Of a stretch of 64,000 bases of DNA, positions 1-17,079 are shown one piece after another (the first letter of the stretch is position 1; each line of letters starts with the position of its first letter). The notes beneath the pieces are model-generated. The model saw only the letters and a program-made list of their open reading frames with translations, was not told where the DNA came from and ran no database searches. Source of the DNA: Pogonophryne albipinna (Eukaryota; Chordata; Actinopteri; Perciformes; Artedidraconidae); assembly GCA_028583405.1 (NCBI GenBank), contig CM053253.1, positions 4,963,796 to 5,027,795 on the forward strand, written 5' to 3'. The position numbers and the translations under genes were made by a program.

Positions 1-2
1 AC

Positions 3-5159
<5,157 letters not shown>

Positions 5160-5269
5160 CGCTCTCTGTTCAACCAGCCGACCGTAGAAAGACAGGGAGA
5201 CGCTCTAAAGAGAGAACACCCCATCAAATATACATTACAACAGACTTACAGACTTAATGTTTTTATTTC

Positions 5270-5455
5270 ATATATCCATTACATTACATTACATGTCACT
5301 TGTTAGACGCTTTTATCCAAAGTGACTTACATACATTCGGTGCTGTGGGCAATCCCTAAAGGAGCAATTTGGGGCGAAGTGCCCAGGGACACAACGACAT
5401 GCTGACTGCAGTCAAGATCAGCGCACTAATCCACTGAGCCACAGCCTCCCATAAT
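5270..5455. repeat. dispersed fish repeat
   Basis: Contains GACGCTTTTATCCAAAGTGA, a sequence repeated in related form at 40322-40345 (GACGCTTTTATCCAAAG). Low-copy ATTAC repeats sit at its start. Its superfamily is not resolved. It lies in the first emc3 intron; the rest of that intron (5460-6400) is AT-rich and shows nothing I can name. Confidence 0.45.
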
Positions 5456-6410
5456 GATAAATGTCAGGAGTAGTGCAGGACCAGACCACTCTGAAGTGGC
5501 CCAGTGTTCTCCACTCTCCTGTTGATCTGTGGTGTGGTATAAACCAGAGTCTATGGTCTTAGACACTCTGGCTCTGATCACACCAGTGCAGTTTATACAG
5601 AGATATAGTACAGTTTATACAGAGGTATCAGCAGGGGCTTGAACCTTCTGATCACAGACACAGTGGATTAGTGAAGTGAGCTATAGCCTAGGTTACAGCT
5701 AACACATGTACTGTGTCTTCTGCTGCTGCAACAAGAATGACTTAATATGGTATCATTTAGGTAGGCTACATCTAACTTACTATAACTACACAACGTCGAA
5801 CATTGGATTCAGAGACACAATAAGTGCTGCCAGAACAATATAGAAATCATATAAAATCACCATATCAATAAATATTGATATTATAACAAGATGTATATCA
5901 TTCTGAAATGAGCCTGCATTATGTGTACTCTTACTCTAATACCTGTAGTATATTATGCCTATATTTCTGTTTTTAAACGTAAGGTAGCTTAAGGTTTTGA
6001 ATGAACGACTTTCAGTTGTATCAGTGAAAGATCTTTTGACACATGAACCGACCTGTTACAGGCAGCAGAGGACATGACGAGCAGCTAACGGCTAACCAAA
6101 ACAAAACACCAGGACACCATTTAAGCTCCTGTCGTAGCTTTTAACACAATGAAAAGAAGCTCGTCGAACACCCTACTGACACATGCCCCAACTTCATTAA
6201 ACAACAACCAGCTGATGTTAGAATTAGCGGCTGTGTCACCGAATATATAGTTAGCTAAAACTATGCTAAAGCTAACCTAGTTCCTCTTTGAATGAGTGTT
6301 TCTACAAATCGTTTGTTTCCATGACAGCACGGTTTATGTTGCAGACGTTGGCGGACAGATATGTGCTGTTGATATTTGAAAAGAGGTGTTCTTAATTAAC
6401 GTAAACTTAC

Positions 6411-6485
6411 CACATTTATGAACTTTGTGAAAGAGCAACGCGACACACGTTCGACAGTTTTAAAACACGAAGAAGGACTTCCGGT
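6411..6485 (-). other. emc3: emc3 5' UTR first exon and probable promoter side
   Basis: On the minus strand the sequence before 6410 ends AAATGTG and is followed by the consensus donor GTAAGTTT. No coding frame is present. The position fits a noncoding first exon spliced to 5204. The transcription start is inferred, not seen; the upstream edge is approximate. Confidence 0.6.
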
Positions 6486-6669
6486 TCGACCGGAAACAGT
6501 GGATTCGACATAGTGGTAAAATAAAATTTATGATTTTTAAGTTTTGTATGCAATCATAAAATAAGAGTAACAAATACGACGTTTAAAATATGGCAAATAC
6601 ATTTTAAAGTGCAAGGAGTGGTTCAATTAAGGATTAAAACACCTCATCAGTGGCGGAATAGCTAATCAC

Positions 6670-6743
6670 ACTATTTAAGTATTTAAGTAGCCTAAGTACT
6701 ACACTACAGTGTAGAACTTAGGCTACTTAAATACTTAAATAGT
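6670..6743. repeat. perfect 28-bp-arm inverted repeat with inner hairpin
   Basis: The left arm 6670-6697 (ACTATTTAAGTATTTAAGTA...) is the exact reverse complement of 6716-6743. The 18-nt spacer itself contains CTACACT and AGTGTAG, so it can also pair. Confidence 0.9.
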
Positions 6744-6780
6744 ATTTAATGGAGGACTCTTGCTTTCAGTGGACTCTTGC

Positions 6781-6841
6781 TTTCAGTGGACTATTTCTAC
6801 AGTGTGTAGTGACTACACACTGTAGAAATAGTCCACTGAAA
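6781..6841. repeat. near-perfect palindrome, 30-bp arms, 1-nt spacer
   Basis: 6781-6810 is the exact reverse complement of 6812-6841, with only G6811 between. Weaker pairing extends outward: TGGAGGACTCTTGC at 6750 against GCTAGAGTCCTCCA after 6841, with one mismatch. A 20-nt direct duplication lies between the outer and inner left arms. Confidence 0.9.
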
Positions 6842-7505
6842 GCTAGAGTCCTCCATTCAAAACCTTACTTAAAGGTCCCCTATTATACTGTTTTTCATCA
6901 ATATATTATAGGTCTCAGTCTCAGATATATATAACAAACATGTCTCTGAAGTGTTTGGCTCCAAATGCCAAACAGATCACTGCAGCATCCCATAATCCCC
7001 TTTGTTTCAGCCCTGTTTCAAAAGGGCTGATTCTCTGTCTCTTACTTTGGCTTCTGCCCATTCACTTTGAATGTGGTGACGTCACGCTTCGCCGAACTGC
7101 ATTGTGGGGCTCGCGTTGCTCGCTTCAAAAGTAGAGTTCTACTTTTGAAGCTTCGACGGAAGCGTCAGCCAATCGAATCATATGCCAGTACAAGCTCTAG
7201 CCAATCAAACCGCTGCTTGTGTGTCCGGGGTGGGAGATTCATGTGATTGGTTGTTGGTCGAGCGTCAGACATGCCCCCCGGCAAGCTTCAACGCACGCCG
7301 CTGCGTGTAAGCTCCGTTATGCATTGCATTTTCCATCAGATGCTAATTGTTGTTTTTTTAAAGTTTTTTTTGGCTCAAGAAGCATTTTCTGACAAAGGAA
7401 CATTTCATCTTGAAATCAACACATACCTGTTTTTTACTGGACAGAAAGAGGATGAAAAGATGAAACAAATGTAATTGAACAGTCACTATAATGTTATATT
7501 AAATG

Positions 7506-8747
<1,242 letters not shown>

Positions 8748-9250
8748 ATTAAATTATAATACAAGTACCTCAAACTATAACACCATATATTATTTATAAT
8801 TATAAAACGGATAAGTCAAATCAAGCAATCTGAATTATAGTTACTTTTCACAAGTCAGTATCCCTTCGCGTCTTAGAAAAAGCTACAACCGTTACAGCTG
8901 TTACTTTACGTCCGATACGAAACGGACTAACTAACAAAGCTTAAGATGGAGACATTTAAGGTTAACTTCGACCTCCGGGGGGGCCTTACTATGGAGGAGT
9001 GGATTGAGCAGTGCCTATCTCCAGAAAGAAAGCACCTAAACGACGACATGCAGAGCTACGTGAAGACAGAGGGTGAAAAGAGGTGCTGCAGCACAGGCAG
9101 TATGAGAAAAATAAAGAGCTTTTTGAACATGAAAGCATGGAGACATGTCAGAGAGACACTACATAATTATACACCTGAACATCAGCAGAAGAGGACTCTT
9201 TAAAGTAGAGACACTACATACTGAAACACCTGAAAATGATAGGCCCTCTT

Positions 9251-9889
9251 TTTAAAAGAAAAGAAGAACACACTCTCACCACTAGGTGACAACACAGAGC
9301 TGACAATATATAAACAAAATGGAAAATCCTACTGTGTATCAAACAACCTTCAGCAAATGTATGGAAATGTTATGAATGTTTTGTTTCTGGTGTTTCAAGC
9401 AGCCAATGAATTTCACAAATGTTTCTATATGAACACTTACTTTAGTAATGTTATCCATCACATTTTCAACATAGAAGTACTCCATTGCAAGTTAAAGTCC
9501 TGCATTTATATTGTTAATTAAGTAGAGGTATTAGATTCAAAATATACTATAAATAAAGTAAGTAAGTACATAATATGTGGGATGGCCCATTTTTGATAAA
9601 ATATAAAGATTATAATAATACATGTTACTGGATGCTCATCACTTTGTTGCAGAGGATAAAGGTGGAGCTGATATAGAGAATTATCGTCCAGGAACTTTTA
9701 CCACAAAATTATATTTTATTTAATGGACTTACTGATAGTTTGTTTTAAAGTTAAATATTCCCCTGTTAAGTTTGTGCTTTAGAAAAGTGAGAACATATTT
9801 GATTTCAAGGAATTTCAACATTTTCAGGGAAAGTTACAGAGAAAATGTAAAATATTTGAAATAGGTATTTCCTTTTACTTCTTTCTATA
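9251..9889. other. intergenic, no gene seen
   Basis: AT-rich sequence without a convincing reading frame, repeat boundary or RNA signal. It separates the TTAA-type element from the next hAT element. Confidence 0.5.
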
Positions 9890-9897
9890 CTTTACAG

Positions 9898-10554
9898 CAG
9901 TGGGTCTCAACTGGTCAGGCCTCGGGACCCACTTGTCAATAGATCGCGATCCGAAATGTTGAACCACTCAAATCTATTCAACAAAAAAATGGTGCTGTAA
10001 TATATACGCTTTGCAGCATACAATATTAGTTAAAGTGAAGTACAGTGCATATATGCCTTATACCCCTTCACAGAACTAAAGTATGCTTTTAAAAAAGGTT
10101 TAATGAGATGATGGAATCAAAGCTGAACTGTATAACATAAAAAGGCACACCCAACCCCAGAAGGGGGTCTGGGGGGATTCTCCCCCAGGAGATTTTTAGA
10201 AATACTAACATATAAACTACCCATTCTGGTACACTCTGAGAAGAAAATAAATACATCTATTACTACCCGACATATTAATAATATGTTATGCCATTGTTTG
10301 TGTTTCACTTTGTTCTGAAGCTGAACTTGCTGCTCCTCACAGAGAGAAGAGTAAAGAAGAGAGAGTCTGTGTGAATTACTTTAAATTGTGGGTAAGGGTA
10401 GATAGCCCCCATAGTAGATTGTTCTGTGACCTGTCAATCATCAAACCGGGGGTCATATTTCATGATATGAAATGAATTTTTCTTCACTCAGGTCCCACTC
10501 GAAACGGGTCCGCGTCCCACTTTTGGGTCGCGACCCACCAGTTGAGAACCACTG
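9898..10554. mobile_element. non-autonomous hAT element with perfect 8-bp duplication
   Basis: Left end CAGTGGGTCTCAACTGGT and right end ACCAGTTGAGAACCACTG are near-perfect inverted repeats. The direct repeat CTTTACAG flanks them exactly (9890-9897 and 10555-10562). Subterminal GGGACCCAC and GGTCGCGACCCACC motifs are typical of Charlie-like hAT elements. No transposase frame. Confidence 0.88.
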
Positions 10555-11130
10555 CTTTACAGCAGGACCAGCTTCATTTTGAACTTCTACTCCACTTTAA
10601 CACATCTTTTCAAGTCTCATACAATACTCACTTTCATATCTCCTGTGTCCGGTGCCTTGCTCAAGGGCACCACGGCCAAGGAGGTGAGACCTCTCCAAAT
10701 AGCAGTTGGAGAGGTCTCGACTAACTCCCCTTTTGTGTATTTGCAGCTCTCAACATGCCCAGACGTTTAATGATTTTCGCCTCATTCTGAAAGAAAGAGG
10801 TGAAATATGCTAAGGTGATGCCCATCTTGGTGACGTGTGTTGTGCGGGACCAGAGATGTAGTTCATGGAGCGGTTTTCTTGACTTGCAAAATTATCTTTT
10901 AAATTGACAAACATCATATGTGAGTTGAGTCACGAGTCCGAGTTCGAGTCCGCGCCAATCAGTGCGCGAGTCGGGACTCGAGTACTCCATCTCTGCTATC
11001 AGCTGACGCCAACAGGCAGGAACAGGGAGACAAACGCTGAGAGCACAGCAGCCCAAGGTTTCAGGGCTTTCCTCAGCGAGGTCAAACTGATAAACTGGGT
11101 CAAAGTCATGGGCCCAGGAAAATATTTCCC
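10555..11130. other. intergenic repeat-like DNA
   Basis: Contains a small perfect hairpin (GAGACCTCTCCAA and its complement, 10686-10718) and tandem GAGTC-rich sequence around 10920-10985. No supported gene. The hairpin is short and may be a transposon fragment. Confidence 0.4.
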
Positions 11131-11149
11131 CAACACCCCCCACACCTGT

Positions 11150-11790
11150 GACAATCCAGGGAGCGGACATTGAGATTGTGAAATCCTACAAATACCTGGG
11201 TGTTCATCTGAACAATAAACTGGGCTGGACTGATAATTCTGCTGCTCTGTACAAGAAGGGACAGAGCAGACTCTTTCTACTGAGGAGACGGAGGTCTTTT
11301 GGGGTGCAGGGGGCACTCCTTCAGACATTTTATGACTCTGTTGGGACATCAGCCATTTTCTATGGTGTGGCCTGCTGGGGCTGCAGCATCTCGGCTGCTG
11401 ACAGGAAGAGACTGAACAGACTGATAAGGAAGGCCAGCTTTGTGCCCAATGTCTCACAGAGAGATATTCACAGCTCCTTCCTTCCTGCAGCGGTCAGACT
11501 GTATAACCCTCATGGTCCCTGGTAGACCCCCACACATATAACAACAAAGACTAGAACACCCCTTGTTGTGCAATACCAATTATGTGCAATATATACATAT
11601 GCCGTAAATAGCTGTTAGAACTGATACAGGATGTGTATTTTGTAAATTGTGTAATTTTTGTATCTTTAGTATTTTTGTATGCATCCTTCTTGGTTAACAT
11701 TAAGCTGTCTTTGGCTCTTTTCTTGCTGTAACAAATGCAAATGTCCCCTCTGTGGGACGAATAGACGTATTCTGTTTCTGATTCTGATAC
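11150..11790 (+). mobile_element. non-LTR retrotransposon 3' fragment
   Basis: The frame at 11148-11525 encodes a C-terminal LINE segment with YKYLGVHLNNKLGW, LYKKGQSRLFLLRR and FYDSVGTSAIFYGVACWGC, the region after the reverse transcriptase core. It ends in a stop, then an AT-rich 3' UTR and a TTCTGATTCTGAT tail near 11775-11790. The element is severely 5' truncated. Confidence 0.75.
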
Positions 11791-12189
11791 TGATTGTTTG
11801 AGATAAGTTGAGTTGAGTTATCTTTCAATTGCCTCACGCAATGTTTTTTAAATGTCTTATTATTAAACGATTATTCAAGTCCCATTGAGAATGAATCATC
11901 TAATGGAGCCCTGGTCAAGACATGGGCAACTGTGTTTCCTAACAAACTGGACTACATGCAAAACAAACACACTGCTTTTACAATGACGCCCACATAAACT
12001 TTAAAACAAACATGTAGTATCAGCTATATGCAAAGGACGAAAAGGGGAACAGACCAAAGATGGACTGATTAATTCATTGTAGGGCTGCAGGAGGTCAATG
12101 AAGGCCACAGAACTTTGAATATGTATATGTGATTCTTCCCTTTACCTCCGTTTCCTTCTTTTGCCATTCGTGCTTCAGTGTAATGTGGC
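11791..12189. other. intergenic, nothing identified
   Basis: AT-rich sequence with no supported gene or repeat boundary between the LINE fragment and the LTR-like repeat. Confidence 0.45.
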
Positions 12190-12612
12190 TCTTGAATAAT
12201 TGTTGGGAAAATACCGAATGTACTTTTCCAATATCAGAGTAACATGATAACAAAGACCCTACTGTAGCTGTGTACATGACAGGATATATGATTACCTAGA
12301 AGAGCGTCAGGACTGTTTTAGGCATATGATAGCTATGTGACAACGATTAACATGATGATTCAGCCCCTATGGAGATACACATATGACTGTCATGTTTATT
12401 GCTTACGTGGGTCTTGGCTAATCTGAACCAAGCATTTAAACCGGTATACATGTATCTTGTGACTGTGTAACCCCTCTCTTGTATATCAGCATGTGAAGGA
12501 CACTGTTCAGGAACTAGTTGTACTAAATTCTCTGTATGTGATGACTACTTCCATTCTGGAGAGGATAATAAATACATGGATCCTGATATTGAAGCTGAAG
12601 CCGGTGACGAGT
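12190..12612 (+). repeat. dispersed repeat, LTR-like; inverted copy at 60320-60700
   Basis: This stretch shares long blocks with the reverse complement of 60320-60700, for example CAGCATGTGAAGGACACTGT, CAGGAACTAGTTG, GATTACCTAGAAGAGC and TCCATTCTGGAGAGGATAA. It contains AATAAA near its right end. The layout suggests a solo LTR, but I could not confirm a target duplication. Confidence 0.55.
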
Positions 12613-13390
12613 GATATTTTTCTAACAAGTTGCATTGATGACCTTTTTGACCACACAGGTTGCGGTTGAATTTCAAAAGATTATCTTATCGTCTTTTCCA
12701 AACCACTATTCCTTAACTTCTGAGTTAAACATCTCAGAAAGAGAAAATGCAGAATACATCAGGACTCAGGAAAAGACAACTGCGGTGCAAAGAGAATCTG
12801 ACTGCACTTACATTAGGCTGTTAATGATTGGCCAGCGGATGTTATTGATGTGCGTCTGCCTTGAGGAAACAGTAGATTACCATAAGCGCATGTAGATACT
12901 TTGCTCTTTGTGGTGATGATTTATAAACATGAACAACAGTGAACAACATTATTACATTAAAATATATACAACATGTTCTCCTTTCATTTCGAAAAGGGTG
13001 GTCGAGTGTATCCTAAACTAAAGGAGATTATAAAGGAAGCACTGAAGCTCTTTTCCTATCATCTAGAGAATCTGATCAGCTCTTATCACGTTTGACACTG
13101 AGGAACTTCTGAGTCATTTCACTCCGTTAGGAACCTTCCCAAGACCCCAGGAAGTGCGCCGGCCGTTGAAGGACATTTTCGTGGTGGCTGTATTGACAAA
13201 CAGTTGTAATTTGGTTTTCCTGCTGTGTATCACCAGTCCTACGCCCATATTTCCCTATTTGTCTTTCCTTGTAAATGCATGTGCAAATGTAAGTAAATAA
13301 GCCTGATATAATAAACTGTTGTTCCATATCCACTTTGCATTAAGTCGAAAGTGCAGCTGACTAACGCATAATGTTAGTTAATGTTTAACC
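12613..13390. other. upstream flank of the lectin gene
   Basis: AT-rich, no convincing coding exon. A CAGGAAGTGCGCCGG block at about 13149 recurs at 299. No regulatory site other than the TATA box at 13394 can be supported. Confidence 0.4.
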
Positions 13391-13393
13391 TAA

Positions 13394-13402
13394 TATAAAA
13401 AG
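13394..13402 (+). promoter_or_regulatory. TATA box of the lectin gene
   Basis: TATAAAAAG lies 60 nt before the start codon at 13454, which places transcription initiation near 13425 and leaves a 5' UTR of about 30 nt. A focused TATA promoter suits an inducible or tissue-restricted lectin. Inferred from sequence only. Confidence 0.7.
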
Positions 13403-13453
13403 CTGCAGATCTACAGTCTCTGTCCAAAAGAGAAGAACAGGGAAGAGACAAGG

Positions 13454-13490
13454 ATGGAAAAAGTTCTTCTGATCATCATCGCTCTTTCAG
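13454..13490 (+). CDS. lectin exon 1, signal peptide, GC donor
   Basis: Encodes MEKVLLIIIALS, a signal peptide core completed in exon 2 ([10 protein letters not shown]). The donor is CAG followed by GCAAGA, so the intron is GC-AG. Phase 1 matches exon 2. Confidence 0.85.
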
Positions 13491-13679
13491 GCAAGAGTTT
13501 TATATATTTGATTTAAAATACTGCATGTTGTTCCATTAGCAATTTTTAGTACTTTGTATTGTGGTTTCCCTCTGACAATTACTTAAGTTGTTTAATTCAC
13601 AGTTTAACTTTAATGTACTTTGGAGAAGTTGGTTCAGTAATTGATATTGAATCTAATCAAAATGTCTGTGTCTCTGCAG

Positions 13680-13870
13680 GGCTGAGCGCTGTCTCCTCAC
13701 ATGCTGAACGTCAGTACCATTTTGTTTCTGAAGCAAAGACCATGTCTGAAGCACAGAGATACTGCAGAGAGAAACACACAGACCTGGCCACTGTAGACAG
13801 CATGGAGGTTGTGAAGCTCCTGAACGACAAGTTAGATCCAAACAAACTCAGCGAACACGGAAACATTTAT
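13680..13870 (+). CDS. lectin exon 2, first half of CRD1
   Basis: Acceptor CTCTGCAG. Encodes the end of the signal peptide and CRD1 from [17 protein letters not shown] to [12 protein letters not shown]. Donor GTGAGT, phase 0. Confidence 0.88.
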
Positions 13871-14263
13871 GTGAGTTCACTTTTTGTCTTTTCATTCATC
13901 ATGCTGGTGACGGGTTTTAGCTTTAAAATCGGACCCTACTTAAAACACTTAACTGAAGTGTAAAATGTCCACAGATAGCTGAAGCTTTTGGTGTACTTAA
14001 ATAAACTTTGTATGTATTTTTAGGAATTATTACAGAAAAAAACTGTTGAAAAAATGGGAACAAATCTTGTCAGTTACATTTATTTTGCAATTTGATGTGA
14101 AGGTAAAGAAAAGTAATTGTAAAATCATTAATAAAGTTTAGAAGGATCAGACAGATAGGCAGTATGAAGGATGTAAATGAGAGTTGATGTTGATGTGTGA
14201 CGCTTTAAAAGCTAGAACAGGATCTAATTCTTTAGACAAAATAAGCATTTAAATTGCTTTCAG

Positions 14264-14486
14264 CGAGTCTGGATAGGGTTGTACGATGACGTGGACAGCT
14301 GGAAGTGGTCAATGTCAGACACAAGCTTCTTCAAACCGCGGGAGACGAAGTTCAGACAATGGGCGTCTGGAGAACCGAACAACAAATACAGTGACGAACA
14401 CTGCACACACATTAGATCTAATGATGGACTATGGAATGATCGTGGTTGTGCTGCTAGAATAAACGCAGTCTGCCTAGATGTCAGAG
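14264..14486 (+). CDS. lectin exon 3, second half of CRD1 with EPN and WND
   Basis: Acceptor TTTCAG. Encodes RVWIGLYDDVDSWKWS, QWASGEPNNKYSDEHC, GLWNDRGCAARINAVCLDV. EPN and WND predict calcium-dependent mannose-type binding. Donor GTAAGA, phase 1. Confidence 0.9.
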
Positions 14487-14531
14487 GTAAGAATATGAAT
14501 TTAAATCATATTATCATGCATTGGTCTAAAC

Positions 14532-14993
14532 CAGAGGTCTTCAACAGGGGGTCCGCGACCCCCAGGGGGTCCGTGGAGGTACTGCAGGGGGGTCGCGAAA
14601 TCTTTGGTTGATTTTCCAATTTTTTTTTCCCCACAAATTGAAATGTCTTTAAATGCACATTAACATCAATCCAACATATTGTAGCGAACAGAGAAATGGA
14701 GGCAGAAGACGTTATCTTTCAGTCAGCAATGCACACATTCAGCTACACACAGAAGCTATCTCAAGCTAGGCGCCGGTTCACTCACAGCAGGAGACTACCC
14801 CGGGCCTGTCCCACCAGGCCTCCTGTACACAAAGGGGAGGACCCGTCCCTATCACTGCTGTGCCAATCACGAGGCCGCATGACACACGCTGGCTCTGTCA
14901 GGTTCCCCGTGATTGGCCGAGAACGTATTCAGTCCCCAGTTTACTAAGGACACAGACACAAGGACGCACGCTGCGATATTGAGAAGACCATAC

Positions 14994-15033
<40 letters not shown>

Positions 15034-16007
15034 GGATCGTTTTATAAGTCGACCAAAAAAATCCACAAGCACAAGAGAGATACCATCCACCTCAGAAAGC
15101 ACCAGTGAACATGCAAGTGGCAAGGCGGAACCTGCTGCTAATGTAGCAGCTAATAAGGGTAAGCGCAAACGAGAGAAGACCCGAAAATATGCAGATAATT
15201 ATCTGAAGTTTTGTTTTACCTTTAAGGAGACAGATGGCATTGAATTTCCAATGTGTGCCATTTGCTCTACTGTTCTTTCAAATGAATCTATGAAGCCATC
15301 AAAGCTGCAGCGTCACTTGGAGACAACACACAGCCACTTAAAAGACAAACCTGTTGAATACTTCCAAGCTAGCCTCAAATCCCTCCAAGATCAACAGATA
15401 TTGATCAGAAAATCAGCCAAAGTAGGTGAGCTAGCTTTGAAACGCTCTTATCAAATTGCTCTTCAGATTGCCCAGAAGAAACAGCTATACAAACTTGCAG
15501 AGGATTTAATATTGCCTTCAGCAACCGATATGTGTAAAACAATGTATGGGAATGATATTGACATTAACAAACTGAAAACCATTCCAGTGTCGGACACAAC
15601 CATAGCTCACCGTATAGACGAGATGGCATCTGATGTGAGGGTGCAACTGATAGAGAAGCTGAGGTTGGCAGATGCATTTGCACAATTAGACGAGTCAACA
15701 GATGTGTCTAAGGACGCCCAGCTTCTGGCGTTTGTGTGCTTTGTCGATGATAAGGAAATGCAGGAGGAATTTTTGTTTTGTAAGTGCCTCCCTCAACGCA
15801 CAACTAGTTCTGAAATATATTAACCTGTGTATTATTTGAATAGCTTAGTATTGAATGTACAATAACAGAGTAGCTATGTTTATACACGGCACTAGACCCC
15901 GTTTAATATAAAACACAATTGTATGCCATACATATAGTAGGGGGGTCCCTGCTCCAGCTCTCCATCAGTTTGGGGGTCCCTGGCCTGAAAAACGTTGAAG
16001 ACCCCTG
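14532..16007 (+). mobile_element. hAT element with partial transposase, perfect 8-bp duplication
   Basis: Ends CAGAGGTCTTCAAC and GTTGAAGACCCCTG are inverted (one mismatch). The direct repeat GTCTAAAC flanks exactly (14524-14531, 16008-16015). It carries the 5' part of a transposase gene (15032-15825), a short (TA)n at 14997-15025 and lacks the catalytic C-terminal half. It sits in lectin intron 3. Confidence 0.92.
15032..15823 (+). pseudogene. truncated hAT transposase (263 residues)
   Basis: Starts MDRFISRPKKSTS. Residues about 76-105 form a BED-type zinc finger (CAICSTVLSNESMKPSKLQ followed by RHLETTHSH). LDESTD near residue 218 contains the first catalytic Asp region of hAT transposases. 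The frame ends soon after FLFCKCLPQRTT, long before the remaining catalytic residues and the dimerisation domain, which makes this an internally deleted, non-autonomous copy. Related domesticated genes include ZBED5 and SCAND3-like proteins. Confidence 0.8.
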
Positions 16008-16481
16008 GTCTAAACCAAACAAGTTGTTCCCAAACTTCTTCTGTTTGCGACCTCTTACAAAATCACGTTACTCCTTGTCATGTTTCAGATGTCTATGAGT
16101 TCCAGATCCACATTTCCCTTTTTAAAATACAATTCTGACAACGTTTCATCTAAATGATTGTTTTTAGTCCAAGGTGTTAAATCTGCCCAATACTAAGGAA
16201 ATATTATATGCATACACATTTTAACTTGTATTGCTTTGTCCACCATGATGAGTCCTTAAGCTTTTATTCCAAAGCTTTTATTCCAAAACTGATCAAAAGT
16301 TTCTTGCCAAATATCTATGTGGAAAAAACCCAGAACATTTCTTTTTTCTTTGGTGTAAACATTAAGGATTTTTTCATTCACCAAGAGATACTTTTTAAAA
16401 TAAAGCACATACATTTTCTATATTGATGTCAGGCTGTATGTCGTGGTGCCTCTACTCAGCTTCTCTGGGGTCCATTTTCAG

Positions 16482-16610
16482 GGCCGAATGCAACATTTGT
16501 CCTCATTGACAGCAACATGAACTGGACTGAGGCCCAGAGCTACTGCAGGAAACACCACACAGACCTGGCCAGTGTGAGAAACAAGGCAGAGAACCAGCAG
16601 ATTGTTGAGC
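16482..16610 (+). pseudogene. lectin exon 4, upstream part, cut by LINE
   Basis: Acceptor TTTTCAG. Encodes GPNATFVLIDSNMNWTEAQ, SYCRKHHTDLASVRNKAEN and QQIVEL. Reading then runs into LINE sequence. The continuation is at 20691. Confidence 0.88.
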
Positions 16611-16617
16611 TTGTTAC

Positions 16618-16965
16618 AGTAGGATTGTTATTCACGTCGGTGGTAATGATGTTCGTTTACGCCAATCAGAATGCACCAAACTTAATGTGGAGTCGGTTTG
16701 TAGTTATGCTAAAACAATGTCGGACACCGTAATCTTCTCTGGTCCCCTCCCCAATCTGATCAATGATGACATGTATAGCCGCATGTCATCATTTCAGCGC
16801 TGGTTGTCTTGGTGGTGCCCAGCAAACAATGTGGGCTTCGTAAATAATTGGACAGCCTTCTGGGGAAAACCTGGTCTGATTAAGAGAGACGGCATTCATC
16901 CTACTTTGGAAGGTGCAGATCTCATTTCGGCAAACATTTCAGGGCTTTGTGGACTTAATCCATGA
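16618..16965 (+). pseudogene. LINE ORF1 esterase-domain remnant
   Basis: Frame two reads IVIHVGGNDVRLRQSE, an SGNH-hydrolase-like GND block, then VESVCSYAKTMSDTVIFSG and later KRDGIHPTLEGADLISA, whose DGIHP carries the catalytic Asp/His. Such esterase domains occur in ORF1 of CR1/L2 elements. The N-terminal half is lost to 5' truncation. Confidence 0.75.
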
Positions 16966-17079
16966 CAAACTGGAGTTGAGACCAGGAGGCGGAGTCGCAG
17001 TCTTACACACTTCTCTGCGCTCTCTCCTAGGCAGTCATCCATAGGAATCCCGAACCCAATAAAATACCCAATATTAGCG

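Noticed and set aside
10686..10718. 13-bp-stem hairpin as a regulatory RNA
   Set aside because: Too short and isolated to support beyond a transposon fragment.
15032..15823. Host ZBED-type gene
   Set aside because: The frame is enclosed by terminal inverted repeats and an exact 8-bp duplication and lacks the C-terminal half, so it is a transposon remnant, not a domesticated gene.
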